From positions 58,291,598 through 58,355,597 of the forward strand of contig JBANSL010000020.1 in NCBI GenBank assembly GCA_037127255.1: DNA of 64,000 nucleotides, in the 5' to 3' direction. A model generated the notes under the pieces. The model saw nothing but the letters and a program-made list of their open reading frames with translations. It was not told the origin of the DNA and did not search any database. Each line of letters starts with the position of its first letter. Positions within the stretch are counted from its first letter, which is position 1. The translations under genes and the position numbers were made by a program. The stretch is from Persicaria tinctoria (taxonomy: Eukaryota; Streptophyta; Magnoliopsida; Caryophyllales; Polygonaceae). Shown here piece after piece: positions 1 to 11,959 of the stretch.

Positions 1-208
1 AAAACATACAATTTTTGAGAGATTTCGATATTTGTTTATCTGTCGTAAGCTTGATCGTCTCACATTTATACCGCGATGGGCAGGGCTAGCTGTCCTAGTA
101 CGTTGCCATCAATTAATGGAGTAAGATGAATCAAATATTCAAATCCCATACCCATTCAAAGTTTCACACATACTCTTTGAAGTCAAACAGTAAACACTAG
201 CCATTGCC

Positions 209-790
209 ATGGTTGATGCATCAGCTGTTGCTAGTGCAGCCAAATGGTTATCTTCTTCCCTGATCCAAGAGGGCAAGTACTTGTATGGTGTACAAGGCCA
301 TGTTCATAAGCTTCAGAAGGACTTGAATAGCATACAACTTCTTCTACAAGATGTAGATGAAAATCCCAGCCAAGATCGCGCGTCAACTCCTCAATTTCAC
401 CCAGGATATACTAGAGTTGGCTTTTCGTGTTGATCGAGGATGCAATCGACACCAATGGTTATTGATGTCGGAGCCAAGGTTTTCCGTAAGAATCTCTTCT
501 TGAGAATTGCTTGCTTAGTATCTCATTCTTACCCTGGCCACATGCAGCATGCTGATTAAAGATATAGAGGCCATCCAACAAGAGATACAGAAGGCCCATA
601 AGAGAATTTGAAACATTCGGAAGCATATCGAAACCTTTTTATACGGGATCAAGCAGCTCCTCGCAGTCACCCCCTATAGAAAACTACATACACCTTGATG
701 ATGGAGTTGTTATGGGGATAGGTGATGACATTAGCTATCTCGTGAAGCACCTTATTTGATGCAATCAAGGATGAGCTTCTGTGGCTCAAA
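209..790 (+). pseudogene. CNL resistance gene relic, 5' part (coiled coil and start of NB-ARC)
   Basis: The ATG at 209 opens a frame that starts MVDASAVASAAKWLSS and matches the coiled-coil start of the intact paralog at 21459. After DVDENP the frame shifts and ends at 433. Matching remnants continue in other frames: the linker near 545-600 (IEAIQQEIQKA-like) and the pre-NB segment near 680-755 (ENYIHLDDGVV-like). Similarity stops around 790, before the P-loop, so no nucleotide-binding site remains. This is the only recognisable NLR 5' end on the plus strand, opposite to all the larger copies. It cannot encode a working receptor. I am confident it is a relic; its 3' limit is approximate. Confidence 0.85.
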
Positions 791-1137
791 CAATGATCTT
801 GATCCTGGCGACGACTCGAGGACGGGTTGAATGCAAATGAAGGAGCATGTTATAACTCAATGGTAAGTTATTTTTTTTAACCTAAGACAGAATTTAGAAT
901 TTTGGTTGTAATTTTTTGAACAAGTACTTGATAAAACTCTGTTGTAAAAATATTCAAAATCCAAAGTAGTTTGAATTAACCTAAAAAATAGCATTAACTA
1001 TAACCCTGCAACCGCAAACTCTGACTGCAAAACGTGGAACAACCATGAATAGAAATAACGAACAAAGTTCACAGCTTAATTTTTGAAAAACATTACATGA
1101 TTTACATCACACACAAATGATCATTCTCATTTGATAA
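791..1137. other. Intergenic sequence with fragments of the NLR 3'-flank repeat
   Basis: No gene is visible. From about 975 to 1110 the sequence matches pieces of the repeat found downstream of the NLR LRR exons (for example near 15370-15545 and 23260-23465), in scrambled form. Confidence 0.5.
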
Positions 1138-1187
1138 GTGTTCTTAAATGATCATTCTCATTTGGATAAAGTTCTCTGCAAGAATAA
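1138..1187 (-). pseudogene. Stub of an NLR exon 2 (LRR exon 5' end with acceptor)
   Basis: The minus strand has the conserved exon 2 entry: an intact CAG acceptor followed by codons for ELYPNEN and HL, as at 17444, 25236 and 63755. The exon stops after about 50 nt and runs straight into 3'-flank-type sequence, so almost the whole LRR exon has been deleted. About 100 nt of intron resemblance remains beyond the acceptor, to about 1270. Confidence 0.7.
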
Positions 1188-1496
1188 AACGAGAAGTTGG
1201 ATTATGATAAGAAAAATCTCGGAAGCAAAACACGTGACTTCTCTCTTTAGCGATAAAGGATGATATCAATGCATGTTTGTTTTGTTTTAGTCATGAACTA
1301 AAGATATAACAAAATTAACCGCCAAAGGACCACATATATCAATACATGGTTCAAATATATGGAGATAGGCAGATAGCAAATAGAGGTCAATATCCTGATA
1401 GAAGAGAAGATAGAGAAGCAGCGGATCGAAGAAAATGAGCGGATCAAATAAAGATGTCTCCAAACTCACTTACAGTAAGGGTAACACTAACAGCTG

Positions 1497-1765
1497 ATGT
1501 ATGTTCTTTCTATTTTCTTTAATCATAAAAGTTTATCTTCCTGGCCTAAAATGGTCGCATCATGTTTCCTCATATTTGCAGGGTCTCTCTAATCTCAATC
1601 CGGACGAAATTAAATAAGGCTTTATTTTGCAGGTTTGTGAAATACTTAAAAAGTCGATATCCATAGCTTGTGACAAGTTTCTTGTAAAACACAGACATGC
1701 AGTTCAGAGAGTTTGAAGGAAATCTATTATATAAAATTTGTAGGAGGAATGGACGATTTAGTTAT
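1497..1765. repeat. Dispersed repeat, copy 1 (partner at 10855-11205)
   Basis: About 270 bp is nearly the same as 10855-11205, sharing a distinctive run with GTATGTTCTTTC near the start and a GGAGGAATGGACG block near the end. The partner copy contains about 70 extra bp around 11010-11090. No domain is recognisable in either copy. Confidence 0.7.
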
Positions 1766-1889
1766 GGTGCTTATGTATGGTCAGCTACACCGACCTTCAG
1801 AAAAGTGCAACAAAGAACATGAATAATTGGGAGATTGAGCTGCGAAATTACTGTTGGCTTCACCACGATCAGTGAAATCTACTAACTGG

Positions 1890-3164
1890 GAAGTCTTTGA
1901 ATAAGAGTCACCCTGCAACTGCAAAACGTGGAGCAAAGGTTGTGTCATGGCTGCAACAGCTTCTGCAATTTGCCTTTGCTCATGCTTCCTTTTCAGTGTA
2001 CATGGAACAAATAGATATAACAAACAAAGTTCACAGCTTAATTTTTGAAAAACATTACATCACACACAACACAACTTTGTGTTCCCAATCTCACACATGT
2101 CACAACCAAAAACACTGAAATGGAAATTTCACCAACAACCAATACCAATCTTTTCTAATAGAAAATAAAAGAGGAACAAAAAACATAACTTCATAGAAAA
2201 AACATATGAAACTCAGTGAGTGAGAAGTTTCTAAAGACGAAGAGCAACAGCGTCATCAAAAGTATGAATGGATGAGTTATGAAATGCTTCAAAACAATCC
2301 ATATCACGTTGGTGACCACCAGCCCTGCAGCGCCTTTGCAAATCTTATTTCTTGAAACTAAACAACACCAACACACACGACTTATTTCTGTTATGAGTCT
2401 CATAAACAAGCACAGAACTCCTTAAACAATCACAAACTTGATGGAATAAACTGCTGAACTCCAGCGAGCAGTTTCTGAAAACAATGAAGCCTCCAAACTC
2501 GAACATATGACTTTTGAAATGCTTCAGAAGCGGATGTCTCCAAACACTTGAGAATGGCCACCAGCCTGCATCTTAGTTTGGAAACATCGCCAACACACAG
2601 CTTTAAGTTGAGAGTCTCGCTGCCAAATTAAAGAAACTGAAATGTGTTATAACGAGAACGATAATAGCGAAGAAAGACACAGAGATTTACGTGGTTCAGC
2701 AACGGTGTGTTGCCTACGTCCACGGGCAGAGAACCAGATTTCTTATTAGAGGAAGCGAAAACAGATTAGGTTACATGGGTCGGCGTTCCATGAGTATATG
2801 AAGAGACTCATGGAACCCTAAACAGACAACGGGCTGAAAGCCCAAAATAGACAGACGATAGGCCCGTTTACAATAAACATCGCATACCGTAAAGGCGGGG
2901 TGGCGCTGCCCCCCCTAGCCCCCCGCCAGGGGCTAGGGGGGCGCGTCGCCCCCTGGACCCCCGACTCGCTGACCGGTCAGCGAAACCACCGCCAGGGGGC
3001 GGAGCCCCCCGGACCCCCCGATGCGTCGCCGGTCAACACTCGTTCAAGGCACATTAACAAAATGCAAATGGGAATTTTTGGAAAACCAACAAACTCTGTG
3101 TGAAAATTGCAATTTATTGCTTACCAAGTGCCGGAGATCGAGGAAATAGTCATATTACCCCAGA
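1890..3164 (-). repeat. Conserved NLR 3'-flank repeat behind copy A, split by a solo LTR
   Basis: This sequence is shared with the regions downstream of every LRR exon in the window (15500-16288, 23300-24093, 59400-60179, 61870-62635) and with two loose copies at 11960-12420 and 12850-13345. It lies 3' of the minus-strand gene and is probably 3' UTR plus flanking DNA, because a splice donor (exon end at 3125) follows the stop codon by 39 nt. A 415-bp LTR-like insertion interrupts it at 2645-3059. Confidence 0.75.
2645..3059. mobile_element. Solo LTR or TRIM-like retroelement remnant, 415 bp
   Basis: The segment starts TGTTATAACG, ends CATTAACA, and is flanked by a 5-bp direct repeat AAATG (2640-2644 and 3060-3064). 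Paralogous 3' flanks (for example 62530-62560) have one uninterrupted AAATG at this site, which confirms an insertion. It has terminal TGTTA/TAACA inverted repeats as in LTRs and no coding capacity. Positions 2895-3045 are extremely GC-rich and built of complementary G- and C-runs that can fold on themselves, unlike the A+T-rich surroundings. Confidence 0.8.
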
Positions 3165-6100
3165 TTAAGATCCAACACTCACAATAACAGTGGGAATGTG
3201 TTGAATAATATAGGAATCTTCTGCTTCACTAGTTGATCCTTCGTACCCAATCCTCCTGCAAAATGATTCTGGCATCCTTGTGATCTTCAACTCTTTGAGG
3301 GTGGTGATGGATCTTATACTTTCCGGAAGTCTCTTCAATTTCGGACACTTTTCAATCCACAGATTTCTAAGACGAGCCATTGCCCCTTCTTCCATCCTCA
3401 ATTCCTCTAAATTTTCCAACCATTCCAATGAAAGTGTCTGGAGTTGTTGGAAGCCACTATTTGTACAACTTAGTTTCGTCCCCAAGTACGAATCCTGGAA
3501 TAAATGTAGCTCTTTGAGTTTAAGAAGCTCCCCAAGAACGTTCATAAGATCATCCCGTTCTTTAATTGCACTACGGTATAAAGACAGGCTCACCAGGTTA
3601 GGAGGGAACTGAATATTAGTTCCATTACATTTGCTTGCTAGTGGAAAAGCCAACACTAGCTCCCATAATGTTGTGCAGCCCCTCAGTTTCTCGAGGTTGA
3701 ATTCCAAACCCTCCTCCGATGACATTGATCTGTCATTACTGAGCTTCAATCGACGAAGACTGTCCTCCCTGATGCATGACCACTGATAAAGTGCTTCCAA
3801 CTCTTCCTTTTTTTGTATATTATATATTCTTAAGTCGCGTAGGGTGGTGCGTAATGTTGGTAGCTCTTTTGTCATCCACTTGCCTGCACCTGTCTCCAGC
3901 AACTGCAAGTTCTTTGGGCCATTTAATCCCAATATGTTTAAGGAGCCGCGCTTCAGAGAATCTGGTAAAATAAGTGCTCTAAGATTGTCCATGTTGCCTA
4001 CAAGACCATCGGGCACATCAACCACGTCGGTTGTTTTATAAATCAAGTACAGGAGGTTCCGTAGGCTCCTAATAGATTTCGGAAGAACTAAAACTTTGGA
4101 ATTATAGATGCACAGGTATCTGAGGTGTATGAGTTTCCCAATTTCGTCGGGCAAAGCAGCATAATCCAGCTTCCAAATGCACAAAACTCTCAGCAGTTTG
4201 AACTTGTTAGGGACTGACTCCAAGTTCCCTCTAGCTTCAATCGGCACTTCCCGATCAACACGTGAATAGGCTGAATTGAAAAGTGTTCTCAAATGATGAT
4301 TCTCATTTGGATAAAGTTCCGTGCAAGAATGAACCGAGAAGCTGAATATATTATGATGATAAGAAAAATCTTGGAAGCGAGAACCTGACTTCTCTTGAAA
4401 GGGTATTTTTTTTGTTGATTTACAAAAATCACTTAATTAAATTTACAAATTATTGTTTTTATTATTCTTAATAGTAATGTAATTAATTCGTCAATCACTT
4501 AAATGTTAAAATTGAAATTGGGTAAATTATTGTTTATATTTTAAAATGATTAAAACTTTTTAATATGTCAATTAATGATGATCATATATATTTAAAACAC
4601 ATTAATTAATGATTTCATATTTTTAGTCGGTCAGTTTCTCCTAAATCGTAGTATTATTAACCAATCAAAAAAAATTTCCCGATTATAATTAATCTTAAGA
4701 TAATATTTTTTCAATTTCTATAAGATTGTACCCAATTTCAACAAATATGGATATAGTTTTAGAAAATCAATATAACCATAGATGCTAAAGATATTTTAAA
4801 AGACTTTGAAAAGATTATACCCAATTATATTAAATATATATTATTTAAATATTACAAATGTTAATGATATATATTCCCTAATATAATTGTCTTTTTTATT
4901 TCAACAATAGATTCCTTTTTATTTAGTTAGTTTTAAAAGTCCAAATTGTTCTAGTAAGACAACTGCTAAAAGTAACTTGACTTGTCACAAACTAAATATA
5001 TCACAAAATTAACTACCAAACCGCCACAAATTCATACTAGCTAGATAACCAATGGTTATCAAGATCCGAAATTTTTTATTCAGGATTTTTTGTTGATCGA
5101 AATCCGAAAAACCGCTATTTTTCTAGGTCAAATGGGTTTTAACCCGGTTACCCGATTTATCAGGTTTGTTAAAATAAAACTTTGACCAATTAAAATGCCA
5201 GAAAATCTCAAAGTCATATTAGGGTAAGTTATGTAATTAATATATTATGAAAATTAATTAATATATAATTATAAATTATTCACGGATGTTTCAATTTATT
5301 ACGTTTTATAATTTCAAACACTCAATCTTTCTTTTTCAAATCAACTTTTATATTTATTTGTATTGTATTTTACTCTGTCTGATTGGTAATATTTGATTTT
5401 TTTTACCACGTTTTTTTTAAAAGCTAAAAAACTTTATAAAATATTAAAATTTTTAATCAAAATTTTAAAATGATTTTATAGTAATTACTAATCTGTATGA
5501 AATAATCTTACAAAGTTAATTAAAACTTTTATTTTAGAGAGTTTTAAATTTTATTAAAAAAAATTAATAGTAAAGATCAAATATTTTATATCAGAATTAG
5601 TATATAATTAGAAGCACTCAAGCTTAGGATGACATCTTCTAATAACTATAGGGCCCAAAAAGAACAACTTAGACTAACTCCAATGGTGGTGTGCAATTGT
5701 GTAAATGTGTATATTTTACACAATTTTGAGCTCCAATGGTTGTTTTATGGGTGCTCAAATGTGTACATTTGAGCATGAAGTGTGTATATTTGAGCACTCA
5801 ATCCCCCCCAATGTGTAAAAACTTTCCCACTTTTTGAGGAAGTGGATAAAAGCTTTATCCAATGAGAAGAGAGAAATTATGGTTTTATAAATGACTTTTT
5901 ATCACTTTTTATTTATAACTAAATTTGATTTAGTATAAATTAAATTAATCTAATAAATTTCATTTAAAAAGTCACATTTAATGACTAAGAAATTCATTTA
6001 AATATTTAAGTTTAAATCTAACAAAAAAATTATGTTAGATTAGTGAATATATACATTTTTTAAGAAATAACCATCCAATTTTGTGAACATTATTAAAATT

Positions 6101-8285
6101 TTGATTTTTCAAATTGTGGTGAAAATTATTTTTTTTATATCAAAATGTGCGTAATAAAAATTTATAATACAAAATACATATTTAATTTTTAATACATATT
6201 AATCACAATTAAATGTGAAGATAAATATAGATTACTTGGTTATTAAAAGAGATGTGTGCAAAAAATACACACTTTAACCAATGGAGTAAAATGTTAAAAA
6301 GTGGTGTGCAAAAATACACATCTTGTGCACATTTGCACACCTAACCATTGTGGATAGTCTTAGTAACCACTTCTTTAACTTTAACATTTTGAGGATATCG
6401 CAACTTCATCAAAATACGATTTTTGTATTAAAAAAAATGCAAATATTGACAAACCCGAAATTGAATCGATTTGACCCAAAACCGGGGCAAATCCGGGTTC
6501 GAGTTAACTCTGAACTACCCGAGACCCATTTTACTCGAAATCCGTTTTATCTGAAACCACAAACGACGTGACCCGAACTTGACCCGAATAACCCAATTAA
6601 CAGGTCTTATATTTAATCGCATATGGACCATTTCATTTCCTATATTGGGTAAGGTTTGGTATTACTTGAACAAATATTGTATAAATACCTGGGAAAAACA
6701 CCGATTCTTCTTGGTTTCCTTGATCCAAATGTGGAAGAAACTGCCCCAACAAAATGATATTCCTCGGCCTTCTTAATGCAAAGCTCTCGCATAAGGTCAT
6801 GCACCCGAAAATATTCAATTTCTCCTTGAATATTTCTATTTATGACTTGCAGAACGCAACGCCGAGCTAGGTCTTCAAGTAAGCACATTGTAACATCTTC
6901 AAGTGTTTCATGTCCCGTCTGGAGGTCATTTGTGACAAATCCTTCGGCAATCCACATTCCAATAACGGTGAAGACTTTAAATCCCCAATCTTCAAGAAAT
7001 ATTGCAAAGTACAAAAGGCATGGTTTTAAATAAGTAGGCAGGTCAAAATAGCTCAACTCCAGCATGTCCTCCACAACTCCATAATTGTGATTTCCCTTTC
7101 CTTTGAGAATGTACTTGGCGTGTTCTTTACTGACCTCCTCCCATTGATACCACTCTTGCTTTGTTCGCAAAACACCTGCAAGTGTGACCACTGCAAGAGG
7201 TAGCCCTTCGCATTTTTCCAACATCTGTCTACCTAGCTTCTCAAATTCAGCGTTCTTCTCAATTCCTACTCGCCCCTCCATTGCAATCTTGCTAAACAAT
7301 TCCCACTTTTGGTCCATCGTGAGGAGTTTTGGTTTATGAATGATGCATTTGGTATCAGCGTGCATGGGCACTTCTTCTATCCGAGTTGTGATTATAACTC
7401 TACAACCTTTATTGGAACGAGGAAACATAGGATAAATATCATCCCAAGCTTCTGTTTTCCAATGTCATCAAGAACGATCAAACATTGTTTATCCTTTATA
7501 AAATCATGGACTTCCCTCGCTAATTCCGATTCACTAAAAGGAACCACATCACCGCACTTAACCTCCATAAATATGCGTTGGAGGACGTCGATTCTACTCC
7601 ATTGTTGAGATATAGAAACGAAAGCTTTATGGGTAAACTGACGTTTAACTTGAGCATGGTTATAAAGCTGGGCAGCTAAAGTGGTTTTACCTGCACCTCT
7701 GGTTCCAACAATGGCAAGTACTTTGAAATCATCTTCTAGATCAACAAGGCGCTTCACAAGACAGCTAATGTCGGCATCTATCCCCACAACAACTTCATCA
7801 TCAAGGTGTATGTAGTTTTCCACAAGTGTTGGCCGCGAGGAGCTGCTTGATCCAGTATTGCCAGAAGTTTTCGGTACGATTCCAAATGTATCAAATCTCA
7901 ACTTGGCCTTTTGTATATCTTGTTGGATGGCCTCTATCTCCGTAATCAACACGTGGAGCCGGTAAGAATGAGAAGTAAGGCAGGCACACTTCAAAAGAGG
8001 ATTCTTCCTATTAACCTTGGTCGCAACATCAAGAATATAGGAGTCGGTGGCATCCTCAGCACGAAAAGCCAACTCTCGGATGTCCTGAGCGAAATTGCGC
8101 AGTTGTCCATCTTGACGAGTCAGGTGGGGATTTGCATCTACATCTTGTAGGAGTTGTTGCATGTACACCAAGTCCCTTTGAAGACTGCGAACATTTTCTT
8201 CAGCGCCATAGAGATATTTGACCTCTTCGATGAGGGCCGAACTGATCCAATTGGCAGCACCAGCTACCACCGATGCATCAACCAT
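3165..8285 (-). pseudogene. CNL resistance gene copy A, disrupted
   Basis: Exon 1 runs from ATG 8285 to the donor at 6689 (CAG then GTATTT). Exon 2 corresponds to 4320-3165, giving an intron of about 2.37 kb. Exon 1 has the coiled coil with RAEDATDSYI in place of the EDVID motif, P-loop GTRGAGKTTL, kinase-2 LIVLDD, RNBS-B CRVIITTR, GLPLAVV, RNBS-D and VHDLMREL. A one-base deletion near 7460, just after kinase 2, shifts the frame. The exon 2 acceptor reads CAC instead of CAG (4321). Exon 2 itself is open, 385 codons, with LRRs such as IGKLIHLRYLCIYNS, ending IVSVGS. Intact, it would be a cytoplasmic immune receptor. The intron holds a 688-bp MITE and A+T-rich sequence shared with copy B. Confidence 0.9.
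5672..6359. mobile_element. Tourist/PIF-like MITE, 688 bp, in the intron of copy A
   Basis: Terminal inverted repeats of about 30 bp (left GACTAACTCCAATGG, right complement GACTATCCACAATGG) are flanked by TTA target duplications at 5669-5671 and 6360-6362. The paralogous intron of copy B has the unoccupied site at about 37596-37600, where the sequence passes through a single TTA. It has no coding capacity. The TTA duplication suggests the PIF/Harbinger superfamily. Confidence 0.85.
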
Positions 8286-8560
8286 CGATGGTGGTTACTT
8301 AATTTTGTGATCGAAAGGCAAAGCTGAGATTGAGGCTGATCTTAGCTACAGATTGAGTAGCCAGTGTTTCTTGGATATGGGTAAGGCTGTAAGGGTCACA
8401 AGGCCCTTGACGTCCACCCTATTTTAGTATTTAATTAACCAAATATTGAATTGGTCTTCTGCGGTGTGCCGTGTGAGCCACAAGGTGTGGCTAAAAGTAG
8501 ATAAGGGTCTATTTATTTATCCATCAATGTGTTAGGTGGTGGAGGAATGTTTGGTAGGAA
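8286..8560 (-). promoter_or_regulatory. Conserved 5' flank of NLR copies, likely promoter and 5' UTR
   Basis: About 250 bp upstream of ATG 8285 is closely shared with the 5' flanks of copy B (39433-39673) and of the stub at 49807-49893 (49894-50160). Shared blocks include TATTTAATT, GAATTGGTCT, GGTGTGCCGTG and GGGTCTATTTAT. Conservation across copies whose coding parts are decayed fits a shared duplication unit. I did not identify a specific transcription start. Confidence 0.55.
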
Positions 8561-9165
8561 GGTGATGAGATAATGGAATCGATGATAAATATACGTCAAT
8601 AATGTTTGCTAAATTTAGCTTTTAGGGTAATTAATACAAAAATAAAATCTAAAAACTTGAGTGAGTAACTATTGAAAATCTCGGAATGTAAAATCTAATT
8701 AAATTAAAATCTTATATTAATTTAACTTAAAATAAGAAATTCTAAATCTAATGTAATGGGCCTTCAACGTATTTACCGATTTATAATGGGCCACACTCAA
8801 CAAACTAAAGTAACGGGCTTTCAACGTAAGCCCATTCTCCAATAGCTGACAGTCCAACCCGTTGCAATTTGCTTTTACTCTTTCTACATGCGGTGAAATT
8901 CGTATAGTCCAACGTCATAGTCCATTTTTATGGTCCCTTTAATTTCATTGGCATATAAGGATTAAAATAGATTATAAGGTACAAACACTTAAATAATAAA
9001 ATTATTAGAAATTTCAATTTAGCCAATGAGATAATTTAGACTACGGTATGAACTACAATTGCGGATTAGACAATCCTCATTGTTCTATATGGTTTCTCTC
9101 ATTTACCTATTTCACTCAATGTTACCTTTGGCGATAATCTATCCATCGCTAATTTTTTATTTTCT
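8561..9165. other. A+T-rich intergenic DNA
   Basis: I see no gene, repeat boundary or RNA in this stretch. Confidence 0.5.
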
Positions 9166-9176
9166 CACCACAAAGT

Positions 9177-9530
9177 AGGGCTCAAGCTCGGATCCTAGCT
9201 CGACTCGAGCTCGTTCACTTACCTAAACAAGCCGAGTTTGAACAAAATTTTAAGCTTAGTTGATAGCTTGGCTCGTTCAATTTAAGCTCGGATAGCTCGA
9301 ATTTTATAGAATTTTTAAAATTTCCTTTAAGATAATACGTTATGACCAAGTAGAACTACTTAAAGCTCGAAAAAAGCTCAGCTCGAGCTCGTTTGTTTCA
9401 TAAACAAGTCAAGCTTGAACAAAAAAATAAACTCGTTTAAAAATTCGGGTCGGGTCGACTTGAGCTCGTTTAACAAACGAACCTAGCTTGAACATGTCAA
9501 ACTCAGCTCGTTCGGCTCGAATAACACCCC
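9177..9530. mobile_element. Small non-autonomous DNA element rich in GCTCG motifs, 354 bp
   Basis: An 11-bp direct repeat CACCACAAAGT (9166-9176 and 9531-9541) brackets a segment that begins AGGGCTCAAGCTCGG and ends with AACACCCC. The interior repeats AGCTCGAGCTCG-type words, a composition common in plant hAT-like MITEs. Part of the 11 bp may be element sequence, so the true duplication could be 8-10 bp. It has no ORF. Confidence 0.65.
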
Positions 9531-9541
9531 CACCACAAAGT

Positions 9542-10284
9542 GCACGTTATAATATGCATTAGGAAAAATAATGTAAAAATTAGCCAATGTCACATATGCA
9601 ACATCGAATTTATAGCGGACTAGCTTTGTGGTTAATTAATAACCTTGAAAAGTGCTAGGAGCTTGCCTTTGGACAATATTTCAGAAAAACAACGTAAAAA
9701 TTAGCCAAATCTTATTATTTACAGTATACAATGTTGGCCGGTCAACCATCGAATTGTCACCAAAGGTTTAGTTCAGGGTTGCCGGAGCTTGGAAAGAGTC
9801 AAGGTCTTAAATTGAATATATGCATTACAGTAGGAGATATGGTAACTATAGTCCATAGGCCACCCTCTTAATGGAGCTGGCCGGGAGTCCAAACCTCGTC
9901 TTTAAGTAGTTCCGTTGCTTGCAGGCACCCTTGTGACCATGTCCATCAAATCAAGACTTCATGTCTCAGCACCCGACGAAACCATAAAGGTGGGGCGTTT
10001 TTCATGGAGGAAACCTCAGATCAAGTAAGGTGGAACTAGCAAAGAATCAATCAGAAATCAAACGTGTATAAAAGAACAAAACTCATATCATCCACAACTT
10101 CTCGAATTGATAACACCAAAAGATTCACTTTCGCTCCGATACTTGTATGAAATTGACCACAACCAAGTCCACATAACGAGTTCCATATATTCCACAAGAA
10201 AGTATCATTTCATGTTCTCAGGACCCGAAATCCACCATCTGTTGGTGGGGCGTTTTTTTTTTTTTAAAATCTCATCTTTGTAAC
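9542..10284. other. Intergenic DNA without recognisable gene
   Basis: No ORF of note and no repeat boundary was found. Homopolymer T occurs near 10251-10265. Confidence 0.45.
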
Positions 10285-10329
10285 ATGGAAGAAGCCATAG
10301 AATCTCCCATTATAGGACTTCCACTGAAG
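10285..10329 (+). other. Possible first-exon fragment (MEEAIESPIIGLPLK)
   Basis: An ATG-started 15-codon phrase here matches one at 50183-50227 (MEEVIDSPIIGLPLK), and the upstream bases also match. At 50227 the phrase ends at a good donor (AAG then GTAACT); here the donor is degraded to GCAGCC. Two copies 40 kb apart, with conservative substitutions, suggest a duplicated first exon of an unrecognised gene. No downstream exon was found. Confidence 0.35.
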
Positions 10330-10854
10330 GCAGCCCCTCCTTTTAAGTTGAGTAGTTCACCTGAAAACAATAGCAGATTCCTTTCCGTAATCAGTGACTT
10401 TGCATTTCTATAACATTTCTTCCTTCGGAAGCTTTGAGAAGGAGAAGGAAATTTCACCTGGAGCCACAACAACCGCGGTAAAGAAGGAAGCATATAAAGC
10501 CAATTTTGCTTCTTGAAACGAAGCAAAAGAATCTTATGAAATTAAAGGTTTAAGCTGCAACCCCAAGTGGTGCAACAGATTCAGATCATTACTCGTTGTC
10601 GGGGCAGCAGCTGCCTCTCACAAAGTATGCAAAACACGGTCAGGAGAAGCCTGAGTAGCCTCTCAATCAAGGTACTTCCCTACAATGATCATACTTGTAG
10701 AAAAGATCGATGCGTATTCAGACCCAAACATGCATAATCCACCCAAGTACAAATGGCAGAACAAACAAATGACCATCTTAATGGAGGAACAAATAAGCAC
10801 ATCACACATTAGTCATGACCATCAACATATATATGGAGGAACAAACAGCTGATA
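10330..10854. other. Intergenic DNA
   Basis: The minus strand has a short frame with no recognisable domain. I see nothing else supportable here. Confidence 0.4.
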
Positions 10855-11205
10855 TCATGTATGTTCTTTCTATTTTCTTTAAACATAAACGTTTATCTTC
10901 CTGACCTCAAATGGTTGCATCATGTTTCCTCATATTTGCTTGCAGGTTTCTCCAATCTCAATCCGGACGAAATTAAATAAGGCTTTATTATACAGGTTTG
11001 TGAAATACTTTCCAAAGTCCAAACAGCCTAGAAATTCTACTTCCTCCCAGGACGTACGGGGGGGAAGATCGCGTAACAGACCCATATACATAGATTGTGA
11101 CAAGTTTCTTGTAAAACACTCAGACATGCAGTTCAGAGAGTTTGAAGGAAATCTATTATATAAAATTTGTAGGAGGAATGGACGATTTAGTTATGTATGT
11201 AAATC
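10855..11205. repeat. Dispersed repeat, copy 2 (partner at 1497-1765)
   Basis: Close copy of 1497-1765 with an internal insertion of about 70 bp (around 11010-11090). It has no domain. It shows that duplication blocks in this cluster reach beyond the NLR genes. Confidence 0.7.
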
Positions 11206-11959
11206 ATAGGCCCAGTGATATGTATGTAAATGTAATTGCCCCAACTCTTGGTGATTATGTAATCCTACAACAGGACAAGAGTACAGCTGTTAATCAGCTT
11301 CAATATATGTAATGTACTGTATATACAAAGCTCACTAATGAATGCAATGAAACAGAGTCACAATTTCACACAGATCATCAGCACTTTTCTCTCCTTTGTG
11401 TTCCCTTAGCAGATTAGTTAACAGCAAATCATTAGATATCGATTCATCATTGAATATATGGACTGGTTAGTTAACAGCACATCATTTGGGTGTTAAGGCC
11501 AACATTGCATCTTGTCTGTTTTTTTTTTTTGTTGGTTCTTTGGGTGGAATTGTCAACTAAAATGATTTGTTAAACAACTATTAACCTCAAGCTGCATAGC
11601 AATCAAATCGTTTGATTAAATAAGACGCTCTAGGATGGATAGTTACTGGAATGTAGTAGTTTATGTTCCAATTTATTTCTTTAACTCCATGATCCGATTA
11701 AAGTTGTCAAAGTCTTAAGACGAACAAACCCAATTCCGCCTTTGTTCTAATACCCTATGAAAGCCCAACAGGCTGAATGAGGCCAACATAGTTGCAAGGT
11801 TTACTCCACTCCTCGTAGCAATTGGGGGTTATACACAGGCCGGGCCAGGCCAGCCATAGCCCATAGTTTGCTTCTACTGCTTGGTTAGGCTATTGTCTTC
11901 TTCTGTTCCGCCTTTGTTCGATTCATTTAGTATTCAACTGTCATATATAATTACTGATC
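11206..11959. other. Intergenic DNA
   Basis: No gene is visible. A GTTAGTTAACAGC phrase occurs twice (around 11415 and 11467). Confidence 0.4.

Noticed and set aside
2900..3103. Pro/Arg-rich small frame
   Set aside because: It translates the GC-rich core of the LTR-like element.
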